NCBI GenBank assembly: GCA_021772915.1
Contig: JAJFLB010000005.1
Coordinates: 1 to 36,143 of the forward strand
Direction of reading: 5' to 3'
Origin: Gammaproteobacteria bacterium
GTDB taxonomy: Bacteria; Pseudomonadota; Gammaproteobacteria; Xanthomonadales; SZUA-36
DNA length: 36,143 bases
Positions within the stretch are counted from its first letter, which is position 1; each line of letters opens with the position of its first letter. The notes beneath the pieces are model-generated. The model was not told where the DNA came from, ran no database searches, and worked only from the letters and a program-made list of their open reading frames with translations. This document shows positions 16,493 to 24,157 of this stretch, piece by piece. A program made the translations under genes and the position numbers.

Positions 16493-17696
16493 TGAGTGCT
16501 TCACACAAGGAAACATTATCATTAGCGACCCGCTGTATTGGTATGGTTCCCTGCCGTCCAATGGATGGGATGTCGTAATCTATCGTGCCTGAACTGCAAT
16601 TTTCAAAAGTCAGTATAATCGTGCCGTCCGGGGTTCGTTCAATGTCCGTGCTCGTATCAAAAATACCACCTGAGGTGATGCTGATATCAAGCTCTGCACG
16701 ATCACCGACAAAAGCACCGGTTGCCATCAGCCAGCGGTGGCCAGGATCACCCAGATCGGCAGCCTCATCATCGCCGGGTAACACCGTGTCATAGGTAAAC
16801 CACGCCAGACTGACAATTTCCAGGTCGGGAAATACGGTGATGAAATATCCCTGACCGTCGGTTGCCGGGTTAAACCAGGCATCGTTCAGTCCCGCGCTAA
16901 ATTGAAAACCTTGACTACGCATATCAGAACAAGTTGCCGAGTCTTGATTTACAACATTAGCCGCGATGTCCCGTAGTTGCCGTTGGACAAATTCACTCAC
17001 ACCAATCCCCTGAATTGGCGGCAACTCAGCAGCAGACTGCCCGGTGATCAACTGATAAAAAACGAAAGCCGTTAACGTTGCACCATTGACATTGGAATGA
17101 TTGCCGTCCGCCGCATGTAAATCGAGTGCTGGATACCATTTGATTGATTCTTCCCATGCCAATCCTACGGGTGCAACACAGGCCGATTCACGGGAAGCGA
17201 TGCCGAGATGTAAATCATGGATTCTGGGACCCTCCTCGGTGTTCCCTTTGCGCGGCCATTCGGGGAATAAAATGGGATGAGCGTTTATCGCCTTCACCCG
17301 ACGAATCCACTCTTCTGCGGCATCGGTGGGATAGAAGAAACGACCTGAAGTCGAGTACTTTTGCGCCTGCAAAATGACATGTGTCCAGTCACGACTTTCC
17401 AGACTCTGCTGAGTCTCAGCAGTTTCCAGTCTGTCTGACAGGAATCCTGATCCCGGGGCTAATTCAGAATGTGCTGAACTACCGGGAGAACCAGCTTCAA
17501 TCATGGCCGCCACGAGATCAGGTAATCCGTTCGCACTACTGTGACTGTTGCCAATGAACAATAATTGGTAAGTATTCGTTGGTACAGAGGATTGGGGGCT
17601 TTCGCCTGAATTGGCACCAGCAACACCAATCGTTCCTCCGACGTAGGCGGAAGATATTGATACAGATAAATACACAAGGAGCCAATCGCTTTTCAC
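16482..17696 (-). CDS. SGNH/GDSL-like hydrolase with the GLNDAW C-terminal domain
   Basis: The catalytic domain carries the SGNH block I motif LLFIGNSHSSANGLP (Ser51 in this numbering) and the block V Asp-His pair DGNHSNVNG (Asp197, His200), so it is probably an esterase or deacetylase acting on glycans or lipids. The final 136 residues repeat the domain found at the end of the propeller protein at 4496 (about 70% identical, gapless). The frame stays open to 17825, but that extension runs into a REP-like palindrome at 17811-17834. A GTG at 17696 gives a good signal peptide (MKSDWLLVYLSVSISSAYVG), so I prefer it; ATG 17780 is the alternative. It is likely exported. It lies inside the tRNA-Lys module. 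Confidence 0.75.
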   Translation of the reverse strand: MKSDWLLVYLSVSISSAYVGGTIGVAGANSGESPQSSVPTNTYQLLFIGNSHSSANGLPDLVAAMIEAGSPGSSAHSELAPGSGFLSDRLETAETQQSLESRDWTHVILQAQKYSTSGRFFYPTDAAEEWIRRVKAINAHPILFPEWPRKGNTEEGPRIHDLHLGIASRESACVAPVGLAWEESIKWYPALDLHAADGNHSNVNGATLTAFVFYQLITGQSAAELPPIQGIGVSEFVQRQLRDIAANVVNQDSATCSDMRSQGFQFSAGLNDAWFNPATDGQGYFITVFPDLEIVSLAWFTYDTVLPGDDEAADLGDPGHRWLMATGAFVGDRAELDISITSGGIFDTSTDIERTPDGTIILTFENCSSGTIDYDIPSIGRQGTIPIQRVANDNVSLCEALITD

Positions 17697-17810
17697 GTTT
17701 GCGTATATCCTCGGATGGCCAATATTAATGGGCGGGTTCTTGCTCTCACTAACAGCCACCTGATTTAACCATACTGCCATCGTGACTGGAAGGCCATCCG
17801 ATCTTTGCCA

Positions 17811-17834
17811 GATGAATGGGGGCACCCATTCATT
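17811..17834. repeat. REP-like palindrome ATGAATGGG/CCCATTCAT
   Basis: A perfect 9-bp stem (17812-17820 with 17825-17833) closes a GGCA loop. It belongs to the same sequence family as 5977-6016 and 13327-13352. It directly abuts the mutase gene fragment that follows, suggesting that the two arrived or were truncated together. Confidence 0.7.
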
Positions 17835-17987
17835 CAGGCTGTCGCGCTGCTGAGCACGATTCAGCAGACCGCCCGGGAGCGTGAAAACACCTTCAATGCC
17901 CTGATGGAAGCAACGAAGTGCTGCTCGCTCGGGTCAATGAGCCATGCGCTGTGTGACGTGGGTGGGGAGTACCGGAGGAATATGTGA
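17835..17987 (+). pseudogene. C-terminal fragment of a methylmalonyl-/isobutyryl-CoA mutase (IcmF-type)
   Basis: About 50 codons in frame up to a TGA encode AVALLSTIQQTARERENTFN, LMEATKCCSLGSMSHAL and DVGGEYRRNM. This closely resembles the extreme C-terminus of fused isobutyryl-CoA mutases and related methylmalonyl-CoA mutases, which end in a LMEAVKxCSLGQ...ALYEVGGQYRRNM pattern. The remaining thousand or so residues are missing, so this is a remnant. The family identification is from remembered sequence pattern. Confidence 0.7.
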
Positions 17988-18055
17988 GTATTTACTCTTA
18001 CCCCAGTTTTTTCCTGATCTATACTTCGCCTGAGTGAGATTTGCAGGAGGATCGG

Positions 18056-18409
18056 ATGGACAAAGCAGGCAGGACAATTGTCGGAATTGCGCTTGCGCTA
18101 CTCGGCACGTCGGGCTGTGAGCAGGCGTCACAATCTGAAGAGATCACCGCGTCGCGTGTTGTGACTTTCAGAGTGCATGGCGGGACCACGGCTTTTATGG
18201 GAACGACTGATCAATGGTTGTTCGACGGAGAAAAAGCCCTTAGCGGCTTGACAACCATGCGGGTCGAGCTGCCGACTGACCCGGCCGACATCGAGTTTGT
18301 TGCCGGCAGCAAACCCACGCCGGAACATTTCGTGCGATGCAAGGTGGGAACCGAACTCCGCACGACGATCTTATGGGATGGAGAGCAGCTCACCTGCGAG
18401 ACACGATGA
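18056..18409 (+). CDS. Small lipoprotein of unknown function
   Basis: This 117-residue protein starts at an ATG preceded by a perfect AGGAGG ribosome site five bases upstream. The N-terminus MDKAGRTIVGIALALLGTSG then Cys is a lipoprotein signal with lipobox GTSGC. The mature part is a single small domain with beta-strand character (RVVTFRVHGGTTAFMGTTDQ, TMRVELPTDPADIEFV) and two further cysteines (VRCKVG, LTCETR) that could form a disulfide. A TATACT hexamer at 18020-18025 may be its -10 box. No family recognised. It lies inside the tRNA-Lys module, transcribed away from the SGNH gene. Confidence 0.75.
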   Translation: MDKAGRTIVGIALALLGTSGCEQASQSEEITASRVVTFRVHGGTTAFMGTTDQWLFDGEKALSGLTTMRVELPTDPADIEFVAGSKPTPEHFVRCKVGTELRTTILWDGEQLTCETR

Positions 18410-18470
18410 GTCTCAGAGAACATTGCTCTGGCCAGTCTTTGCATGAAGCCAGCGTAGTAAATTAAATTAA

Positions 18471-18518
18471 GGGGCCGGAAACAGTTTCCTGAAAATTGAG
18501 GAAATTGTATCAGGCCCC
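18471..18518. repeat. 48-bp imperfect palindrome (GGGGCC...GGCCCC)
   Basis: GGGGCC at 18471-18476 pairs with GGCCCC at 18513-18518, and TTTCCT at 18485-18490 pairs with AGGAAA at 18499-18504 around an 8-base loop. The intervening arms pair only partly. It could terminate the small lipoprotein transcript or be a mobile palindromic repeat. It sits in a roughly 310-base stretch with no intact gene. Confidence 0.6.
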
Positions 18519-18540
18519 ATTTTCCCGACTTATACTTTAT

Positions 18541-18660
18541 GCTTGTGCCCTGACCGTGGACGATTTCATCGCATATCAACGCAAGTATCTGACAGGGGTG
18601 TATGACTGGATGGCAATCTGGGATACCGCCTCTCGCCGAGTGCTCTCTTGGTATCGTGAT
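18541..18660 (+). pseudogene. Possible IS3-like transposase remnant
   Basis: In one frame the sequence reads DDFIAYQRKYLTGVYDW and then ASRRVLSW, reminiscent of the integrase-core strand of IS3-type transposases (DITYI...YLxAVxDWxSRRVLSW). A stretch of extra residues breaks the match and nothing convincing follows. Weak call. Confidence 0.3.
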
Positions 18661-18719
18661 TTGAGCTGCCTGGCAAACGCGAGGGTAACCTCGACCCAAT
18701 CCTGCTCCTCAGGTGTGTC

Positions 18720-19523
18720 ATGCCTTTGAAATGGGTTTCACCTCAGGTAGGTCGAGGACTCGCGAACGTTTCTCCGGATCCGTCGCAGGGGCCTCGCTCG
18801 CCCGCTTCGTTGAGGACTCAAGATATATCGTGTCGATACAGATCCGTCTACCTCGTGACATCGCGAGGACGTTCCCATTGCGTTCAGCCACTTCTCGAAG
18901 CCTGGGCGCGGACTCGCTGCGAGGCTGATATGGTCATTGCCATCGACGATGACGATCCGCAGAGGTCGCGTTACCGGAGCGAGGTCGCGAAGGCAGGGAT
19001 CTCGTGGGTGAAACTGGTCGAAGCACCCAGGCCGAGTATGAAACATGGCGGTGTTTTGAACCGGTGGGCCCCACAACTAGCGGAAACCTATGACATCGTT
19101 GGATCCCTCAACGACGATCACTATCCTCGTACCATCGGCTGGGATACGGCGTTACGCGTCAGCCTGGAAGAGATGATAACTGGAATCGCCTACCCGAATG
19201 ACACCGTCAAGGGGCGACGGCTGCCGACTTCGGTTGCGTTGACATCAGACATCATCCTCGCGCTGGGTTATCTTGCCCCGCCACCGCTCGAACACTGGTT
19301 TATCGACGACTTCTGGTTGAAGCTGGGCCACGACATTGGGAGAATCAATTACCTTGATGAGATCATTGTTGAACATGTTCATCCATGCGTCGGCAAAGCC
19401 GATTGGGACAAGACCTACGCTGAGGGAAATGCGGACCCGCAGGGCCAAGGCGAGCGCTGGCGGACGTACTGCGCTTCTGACTATGCAGGAGACTTGGAAA
19501 GAGTGCGCAGCCTGCTTCAGTAG
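18720..19523 (+). CDS. Glycosyltransferase-like protein (GT-A type), unknown specificity
   Basis: The protein resembles nucleotide-sugar-binding GT-A folds: YLVTSRGRSHCVQPLLEAW starts the Rossmann part, ADMVIAIDDDDP supplies an acidic loop, and DIVGSLNDDHYPRTIGWDTA resembles the DxD metal-binding region, followed by LEHWFIDDFWLKLG near residue 190. This layout is common in small phage- and island-borne glycosyltransferases. The first ~40 residues look unlike a real N-terminus and the start is uncertain; no good in-frame ATG occurs before the conserved part other than 18720. It is the last gene before the tRNA-Lys gene and lies in the inserted module. The sugar and acceptor are unknown. Confidence 0.65.
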   Translation: MPLKWVSPQVGRGLANVSPDPSQGPRSPASLRTQDISCRYRSVYLVTSRGRSHCVQPLLEAWARTRCEADMVIAIDDDDPQRSRYRSEVAKAGISWVKLVEAPRPSMKHGGVLNRWAPQLAETYDIVGSLNDDHYPRTIGWDTALRVSLEEMITGIAYPNDTVKGRRLPTSVALTSDIILALGYLAPPPLEHWFIDDFWLKLGHDIGRINYLDEIIVEHVHPCVGKADWDKTYAEGNADPQGQGERWRTYCASDYAGDLERVRSLLQ

Positions 19524-19618
19524 ACCAGCAAGTTCGCCCATTCGAGCGAAAAGGGGTCGGATAAGAAAAAGGGTAAACAGCCTGAATTGGTGATTTTGCA
19601 AAGGAAAAATGTGAATTA

Positions 19619-19658
19619 ACTCACGCAAACTCACGCAAACTCACGCAAAATTCACGCA
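19619..19658. repeat. 10-bp tandem repeats ACTCACGCAA next to the tRNA-Lys gene
   Basis: Three perfect copies of ACTCACGCAA (19619-19648) and a degenerate fourth lie about 46 bases beyond the tRNA 3' end, just inside the module. The 10-bp period equals one helical turn, and related sequence ends flank repeats A and B. They are candidate recombinase arm-binding sites at the tRNA-proximal end. Confidence 0.7.
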
Positions 19659-19706
19659 AGGCCACTTAGTAAAATATAGAAGTTTGATGTAAGTTTTTGA
19701 TTTAAA

Positions 19707-19782
19707 TGGTGGGCCGTGTAGGAATCGAACCTACGACCAACGGATTAAAAGTCCGGTGCTCTACCAACTGAGCTAACGGCCC
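19707..19782 (-). tRNA. tRNA-Lys (anticodon TTT)
   Basis: The 76-nt gene has a 7-bp acceptor stem (GGGCCGT/ACGGCCC), an encoded CCA end, a standard D arm, a CTTTTAA anticodon loop and a TTCGATTCC T loop region. The outermost anticodon-stem pair (27-43) is C-T, a mismatch. Its 3' half is duplicated at 14915-14967, so it is the integration target of the adjacent module and remains intact after insertion. A lysine tRNA near tol-pal-cpoB is also found in E. coli, so its location is ancestral. Confidence 0.97.
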
Positions 19783-19850
19783 CCGGAGAGTAATGCGAGG
19801 AGCGCGGCATTTTATTTGAAAACGCCGTTGCACTCAAGAAAAACAAACCA

Positions 19851-20528
19851 TCAGGCGGGTTGATAGCGGGTCGGGTCACTCACACCCGCCTCCTTGAACC
19901 CACTTGCACGAATCCGGCAGGAATCGCACACCCCGCATGCCCTGCCCCCGTGATCCGCCTGGTAGCAGGACACGGTTAACCGGTAGTCCACCCCGAGTTC
20001 GGTACCTTTACGGATGATATCGGCCTTGCTCAGATCGATCAGCGGCGTATGAATACTCAGCCGGTTGTTTTCTACGCCGGCTTTGGTCGCAATGTTCGCC
20101 ATCTGTTCATAGGACTTGATAAATTCTGGCCGGCAATCCGGATAACCTGAATAGTCCACGGCGTTAACACCGATAAATATATCACCCGCACCGAGTACTT
20201 CCGCCCAGGCCAGGGCCAGCGACAGCATGATGGTATTGCGCGCCGGCACATAGGTAACGGGAATACCCTCCCCTACCGCCTCCGGCACATCGATGTCATC
20301 GGTCAGCGCTGAGCCACCAAAAACACGCAAATCAAGTCTAATGGTCTTGAGTTCAGCCGCCACGGCGGCTGCCACATTTCTTGCCGCTGTGAGTTCGGCG
20401 GAGTGACGCTGGCCATAATCTACCGACAGCGCGTAGCAGGCAAAACCAAGTTCATTGGCAATCGCCAGACAGGTGGCTGAATCCAGACCACCGGATAGCA
20501 ATACCACGGCCTTTTTCGAGGTGTTCAT
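19851..20528 (-). CDS. queC: 7-cyano-7-deazaguanine synthase QueC
   Basis: QueC converts 7-carboxy-7-deazaguanine to preQ0 with ATP and ammonia, in the cytosolic queuosine pathway. The 225-residue product shows the PP-loop [11 protein letters not shown] near the N-terminus, [36 protein letters not shown] and a C-terminal zinc-binding cysteine set (SCYQAD...[12 protein letters not shown]). I chose ATG 20528, which overlaps the queE stop (ATGA), over an upstream start that adds 26 unsupported residues. It is the last protein gene of the tol/que run, 68 bases before the tRNA. Confidence 0.97.
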   Translation of the reverse strand: MNTSKKAVVLLSGGLDSATCLAIANELGFACYALSVDYGQRHSAELTAARNVAAAVAAELKTIRLDLRVFGGSALTDDIDVPEAVGEGIPVTYVPARNTIMLSLALAWAEVLGAGDIFIGVNAVDYSGYPDCRPEFIKSYEQMANIATKAGVENNRLSIHTPLIDLSKADIIRKGTELGVDYRLTVSCYQADHGGRACGVCDSCRIRASGFKEAGVSDPTRYQPA

Positions 20529-21217
20529 TTTCCGGGTACGTCCCCCCACAGAATCTTGTGCAACTGTAGTTGTACACGAACCGCCAGGCCATCGTGTAAC
20601 ACCCACTCTGCCAGCTCGGTTGCATCCTGCTGACCCCAGACCGGAGAAAACAACACGTCAACATCAAAACCACAATCCAATCGTCCCAACTGCTTGACCG
20701 CCCAATCGTAATCCCGGCGCGAACAGATGACGAACTTGACCTGATCATGTGGCCTCAACACCTCAAGATTGCTCCACAGATTACGCTCGTGTTCACCAGA
20801 ATCCGGTGTTTTCAGATCGACCACCCGGCTGACCCGCTTATCAACCTGGCTGATATCCAAAGCGCCACTGGTTTCGAGTGACACCTGTAGACCCTTTTCA
20901 CTTAAGCGATCCAGTAACTCGAGGCAGCGCTTTTGTGCCAACGGCTCCCCACCCGTAACACACACAAAACGTGTTGGGTAACTGACTACCTTTTCCATAA
21001 TTTGATCAATATGCATCCAGTCACCGCCATGAAATGCATACTCGCTATCGCAATAAACACAACGCAAGGGACAACCGGTGAGACGGATAAATACCGTTGG
21101 GTGGCCAGCGTCACGTGCCTCACCTTGCAGTGAGTAAAAAATCTCGGTGATTTTCAGCATGCCTTTACGGGATTCAGGGACGCGGCGTTTGTCTGCGCTG
21201 GCAGAGATTGGGGACAT
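20525..21217 (-). CDS. queE: 7-carboxy-7-deazaguanine synthase QueE
   Basis: This radical SAM enzyme makes 7-carboxy-7-deazaguanine from 6-carboxytetrahydropterin. The motif [14 protein letters not shown] holds the cluster cysteines (CX3CX2C), preceded by [14 protein letters not shown] and followed by [12 protein letters not shown]. Length is 230 residues from the ATG at 21217; an internal ATG at 21160 ([12 protein letters not shown]) matches the usual family N-terminus and may be the true start. Neither has a strong ribosome site. It overlaps queC by four bases, so the two successive pathway steps are coupled. Confidence 0.95.
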   Translation of the reverse strand: MSPISASADKRRVPESRKGMLKITEIFYSLQGEARDAGHPTVFIRLTGCPLRCVYCDSEYAFHGGDWMHIDQIMEKVVSYPTRFVCVTGGEPLAQKRCLELLDRLSEKGLQVSLETSGALDISQVDKRVSRVVDLKTPDSGEHERNLWSNLEVLRPHDQVKFVICSRRDYDWAVKQLGRLDCGFDVDVLFSPVWGQQDATELAEWVLHDGLAVRVQLQLHKILWGDVPGK

Positions 21218-21249
21218 ACCGGTATTCTAAGCGAATGAATCAGATGGGT

Positions 21250-21317
21250 GTAGGAGGGACGAGCTTGCTCGTCACGAATCTGCCAGGTTCCCGACGAACG
21301 AGTTCGTCAATCCCACC
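21250..21317. repeat. Pair of oppositely oriented REP-like hairpins (BIME-like)
   Basis: GTAGGAG followed by the hairpin GACGAGCTTGCTCGTC (21250-21273) faces an inverted partner whose complement reads GGTGGGATTGACGAAC then TCGTTCGTC (21293-21317). A GTRG tetranucleotide plus hairpin is the layout of RAYT-associated REP sequences, and two inverted copies form a BIME. It occupies the queE-cpoB gap. Confidence 0.75.
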
Positions 21318-21325
21318 GATAATCC

Positions 21326-22177
21326 CTAGAAATGACCTTCGAGCTTCATGCTCCTCAGACGACTGCCTGCCAGTCGCGCCAGTGTGGTTCCCGGATATTG
21401 TGCCTGTACCTGCTCCAACGCTGCGCGTGCCTGATCCCATTGCTTGAGCTCGTAATGGGTATAACCGATTTTCAACAAGCCGTCTGCAATCTTGGGGCTA
21501 TCAGCGTATTTGCTGAGCAAGCCCTGAAATGCTTCCAGGGCAATTTCGTAGTTACGGGTCACGTAATAGGATTCCCCCAACCAATATTGGGCGTTGTCTG
21601 CATATTGGCTAAACGGATAGAGCTGCAGGAAATTCTGGAATTGTTCGGCGGCGTCGGCGTAATCCAGGTCTTTGAGTGACTGGAAGGCCTCGTCATAGGT
21701 TTCTTTCTCAGCTTCCGGCAAAGCGGTAACATCACGGGCTTGCGTGTTCGGTGTGGCAATTGTTGACACCGTTGATAGTGCATCCACAACCGGACGCACG
21801 TCGGGTGGTGCGCCTTCGTGCTGTGAAGTTTCCCCCGCCTGGGTAGTGACAGCACCGGTAGTTATAACACCTGTGCCATCGATTCTGGTCGAGGGCACTG
21901 CAATCGCCGGTCCTGCTGGTCCACCACGCACTTCGCTAAGACGAGCATCAAGATCAAGGTACTGGTCCCGTTGCCGGTTTCTGAGTATTTCAAGGTCCGC
22001 GGCCTGGTCTTCCAGCATACCGCGCAGCATGCGCACCTCATCCTGCAATTGCTGGATTTGAATGACCATGTCGACCATGACCTGACGATTGTCCGATTGT
22101 GCAGCGACCGGTGCTGAAACCAGGAGGCCCAGCACCAGTCCGCAAATTGAACCGGAGTGCAGTTTTCTGATGTTCAT
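21326..22177 (-). CDS. cpoB: Cell division coordinator CpoB (YbgF, Tol-Pal system)
   Basis: CpoB is a periplasmic protein that links Tol-Pal to PBP1B during septation. The 283-residue product has a signal peptide (about 1-26, ending PVAAQ), a coiled coil that trimerises the protein (MVIQIQQLQDEVRMLRGMLE), a Ser/Thr/Pro/Gly-rich linker (about 85-150), and three C-terminal TPR units (YADAAEQFQNFLQLYP, YEIALEAFQGLLSKYA, WDQARAALEQVQAQYP). It follows pal by 55 bases, as in other Gammaproteobacteria, and belongs to the tol operon. Confidence 0.96.
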   Translation of the reverse strand: MNIRKLHSGSICGLVLGLLVSAPVAAQSDNRQVMVDMVIQIQQLQDEVRMLRGMLEDQAADLEILRNRQRDQYLDLDARLSEVRGGPAGPAIAVPSTRIDGTGVITTGAVTTQAGETSQHEGAPPDVRPVVDALSTVSTIATPNTQARDVTALPEAEKETYDEAFQSLKDLDYADAAEQFQNFLQLYPFSQYADNAQYWLGESYYVTRNYEIALEAFQGLLSKYADSPKIADGLLKIGYTHYELKQWDQARAALEQVQAQYPGTTLARLAGSRLRSMKLEGHF

Positions 22178-22232
22178 CTTAACAGGCGGACCATGCCGGC
22201 CATCGAAGTCAATGTCGCCCGTTCAAACTGCA

Positions 22233-22772
22233 TCATCTCGCGGTGTAAATGATCTCCACGCGACGGTTTTGCCACCAGCAGTCTTCATCACTGACCCGGC
22301 ATACCGGACGTTCTTCACCATAGCTGACCACGTCCAGCTGGTTACCCCTGCCACCTGCCGCTGAAAGCAGACCGGTAATAGCATTACCACGGCGCTCACC
22401 CAGACCGAGGTTGTACTCACGTGTACCGCGCTCATCTGCATGGCCTTCAAGTGTTACCCGGGAGGTATAGTGCGAGGCAACATATGAAGCATGTGCCGCA
22501 ACGATATCGCGGTACTCTGACTTGACTTCAGACTTATCAAAGTCGAAATAAATGACCCGCTTGGACAGCAGACTTTCGCTGTTATCGAAATTCCGCACAT
22601 CAGAATAGTCATGTGGATCTGGAGCGGCCACAGTCGTGACTTCTTCTACCGGCGCAGGCTCGGGTGTTGGCTCGGGCGCATCAACGGACTCGGGTTCGGG
22701 TTGGGTTGACTGACAAGCAGAAATTGCTCCTGCAACAATGAGGGCCAGCAAGAAACGCCACGTAGTATTCAT
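22233..22772 (-). CDS. pal: Peptidoglycan-associated lipoprotein Pal
   Basis: Pal anchors the outer membrane to peptidoglycan and binds TolB. The 179-residue product has a lipoprotein signal (MNTTWRFLLALIVAGAISAC, modified Cys20), a Pro/Glu-rich tether (PEPESVDAPEPTPEPAP) and an OmpA-like domain with VIYFDFDKSEV, LEGHADERGTREYNLGLGER and RRVEI, the residues that contact diaminopimelate. GGAGA lies seven bases before ATG 22772. It lies 53 bases after tolB. Confidence 0.97.
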   Translation of the reverse strand: MNTTWRFLLALIVAGAISACQSTQPEPESVDAPEPTPEPAPVEEVTTVAAPDPHDYSDVRNFDNSESLLSKRVIYFDFDKSEVKSEYRDIVAAHASYVASHYTSRVTLEGHADERGTREYNLGLGERRGNAITGLLSAAGGRGNQLDVVSYGEERPVCRVSDEDCWWQNRRVEIIYTAR

Positions 22773-22825
22773 TATATTTCTCCAGACATTATTTAAAAAA
22801 ACTGCAAATCGGTATTGGTGCCATT

Positions 22826-24133
22826 TTACCTGATAACGGGAGACCATGCGGGTTCTCTCACGTCACCTTCGGTCAATATCAACCGCTGACGGACATTGCC
22901 ATCAGCGGATATCGCGGATAAGACGCCCCTGCTTCCTTCACGCGTCGCATATAGAATCATACTGCCATTGGGTGCAAAACTGGGTGATTCATCGAGTACT
23001 CCCGGGGTCAAAGTACGCATACGCCCAGTATCAATATCCAAAACAGCTATACGATACTCGTTTCGCAGCCCGTGTGCTATAGCAATTCGGCTTCCATCGG
23101 GGGAAATACTCGCGCGTGCGTTGTAATCGCCTTCACGGGTGATGCGGGTTGCTTTTCCGCCCGCAGCTTCAACCCGGTAAATCTGAGGCTTTCCCCCCCG
23201 GTCCGAAGTGAAGTATATCCATTGACCATCGGGTGACCAGACCGGTTCCGTGTCAATCCCCCAGTGCTGTGTCAGCTGACGTTTTTGACCGGTGGTCAGG
23301 TCCCGAACATAGATCTCCGGATTACCCGAATAGGACAAGGTCATCGCCAGATAACGATCGTCGGGTGAAAATGCCGGTGCACCATTGATACCACGCGCCG
23401 AAGAAATCAGTTCGCGCTGACCGGTGGCAACGTTTTGTACATAGATGGCAGAGTTACCTTTCTCAAACGAGACATAAGCCAGGCTTTGACCGTCATGTGA
23501 CCAGTTGGGCGACAACAAGGGCTCCGGTGAGCCTACAACCGGTTGCGGGTTAAAGCCATCTGCATCCGCAACAAACAACTGGTAATTCTGCTTTTCACCT
23601 TCACCGGTAGCGGATATGTACGCAATCCGTGTGGCAAAGGCTCCTGGGACCCCTGTCAATTTTTCGTATATTGCATCAGCCACCCGGTGGGAACCGAAGC
23701 GTAAATCACCCAGCCCAACCGATGTGATCTGTGATAATAATTGCTCCTGGGTATGAACATCGAACAATTGGTAAACAACCTCGTAACCGTTGCCATCCGG
23801 TGCATCATTGACCCAGCCGATCACCACGTAGTCGACCCTCAGTAAACGCCAAGTGCCAAATCGGATGGATTCGGCGTCAACCGGACGATCCACCATATCC
23901 TCTTCAGCCAACGGAGCAAATAAACCCGAGCGATACAAATCTGCTGACACCACGTCTGCCACCCCCGTCGATGGCGGCGTTCCGGAGGCACGCCACTGTA
24001 GTGGAATCACTGCAATCGGCAAGGCGCTGGCGTTACCCTGAACAATCTCAATTTCCAGTTTGGCGTAGGCCAGCTGTGAAACAACAAGAAACACCAGAGC
24101 ATAAACAGTTTTTCGCATTTTTTTGTAATCCAT
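22826..24133 (-). CDS. tolB: Tol-Pal system translocation protein TolB
   Basis: TolB is the periplasmic propeller that shuttles between Pal and TolA. The 435-residue product has a signal peptide (through QLAYA), an N-terminal domain (LEIEIVQGNASALPIAVIP to about residue 160) and six PD40 blades with motifs such as SPNWSHDGQSLAYVSF, APAFSPDDRYLAMTLSYSGN and EPVWSPDGQWIYFTSDRGG. The start could be the ATG five codons further in (MRKTVY). It follows tolA by 24 bases. Confidence 0.97.
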   Translation of the reverse strand: MDYKKMRKTVYALVFLVVSQLAYAKLEIEIVQGNASALPIAVIPLQWRASGTPPSTGVADVVSADLYRSGLFAPLAEEDMVDRPVDAESIRFGTWRLLRVDYVVIGWVNDAPDGNGYEVVYQLFDVHTQEQLLSQITSVGLGDLRFGSHRVADAIYEKLTGVPGAFATRIAYISATGEGEKQNYQLFVADADGFNPQPVVGSPEPLLSPNWSHDGQSLAYVSFEKGNSAIYVQNVATGQRELISSARGINGAPAFSPDDRYLAMTLSYSGNPEIYVRDLTTGQKRQLTQHWGIDTEPVWSPDGQWIYFTSDRGGKPQIYRVEAAGGKATRITREGDYNARASISPDGSRIAIAHGLRNEYRIAVLDIDTGRMRTLTPGVLDESPSFAPNGSMILYATREGSRGVLSAISADGNVRQRLILTEGDVREPAWSPVIR

Positions 24134-24157
24134 TATTTGATTCTACCTCGAAAAACG

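Noticed and set aside
18720-18850. First ~40 codons of the glycosyltransferase-like gene as a real domain
   Set aside because: The residues have no recognisable pattern and overlap other open frames; the true start may be further in, but no good start codon could be chosen.
10040-19658. CRISPR array
   Set aside because: The 10-bp repeats are contiguous, without spacers, and no cas gene is present.
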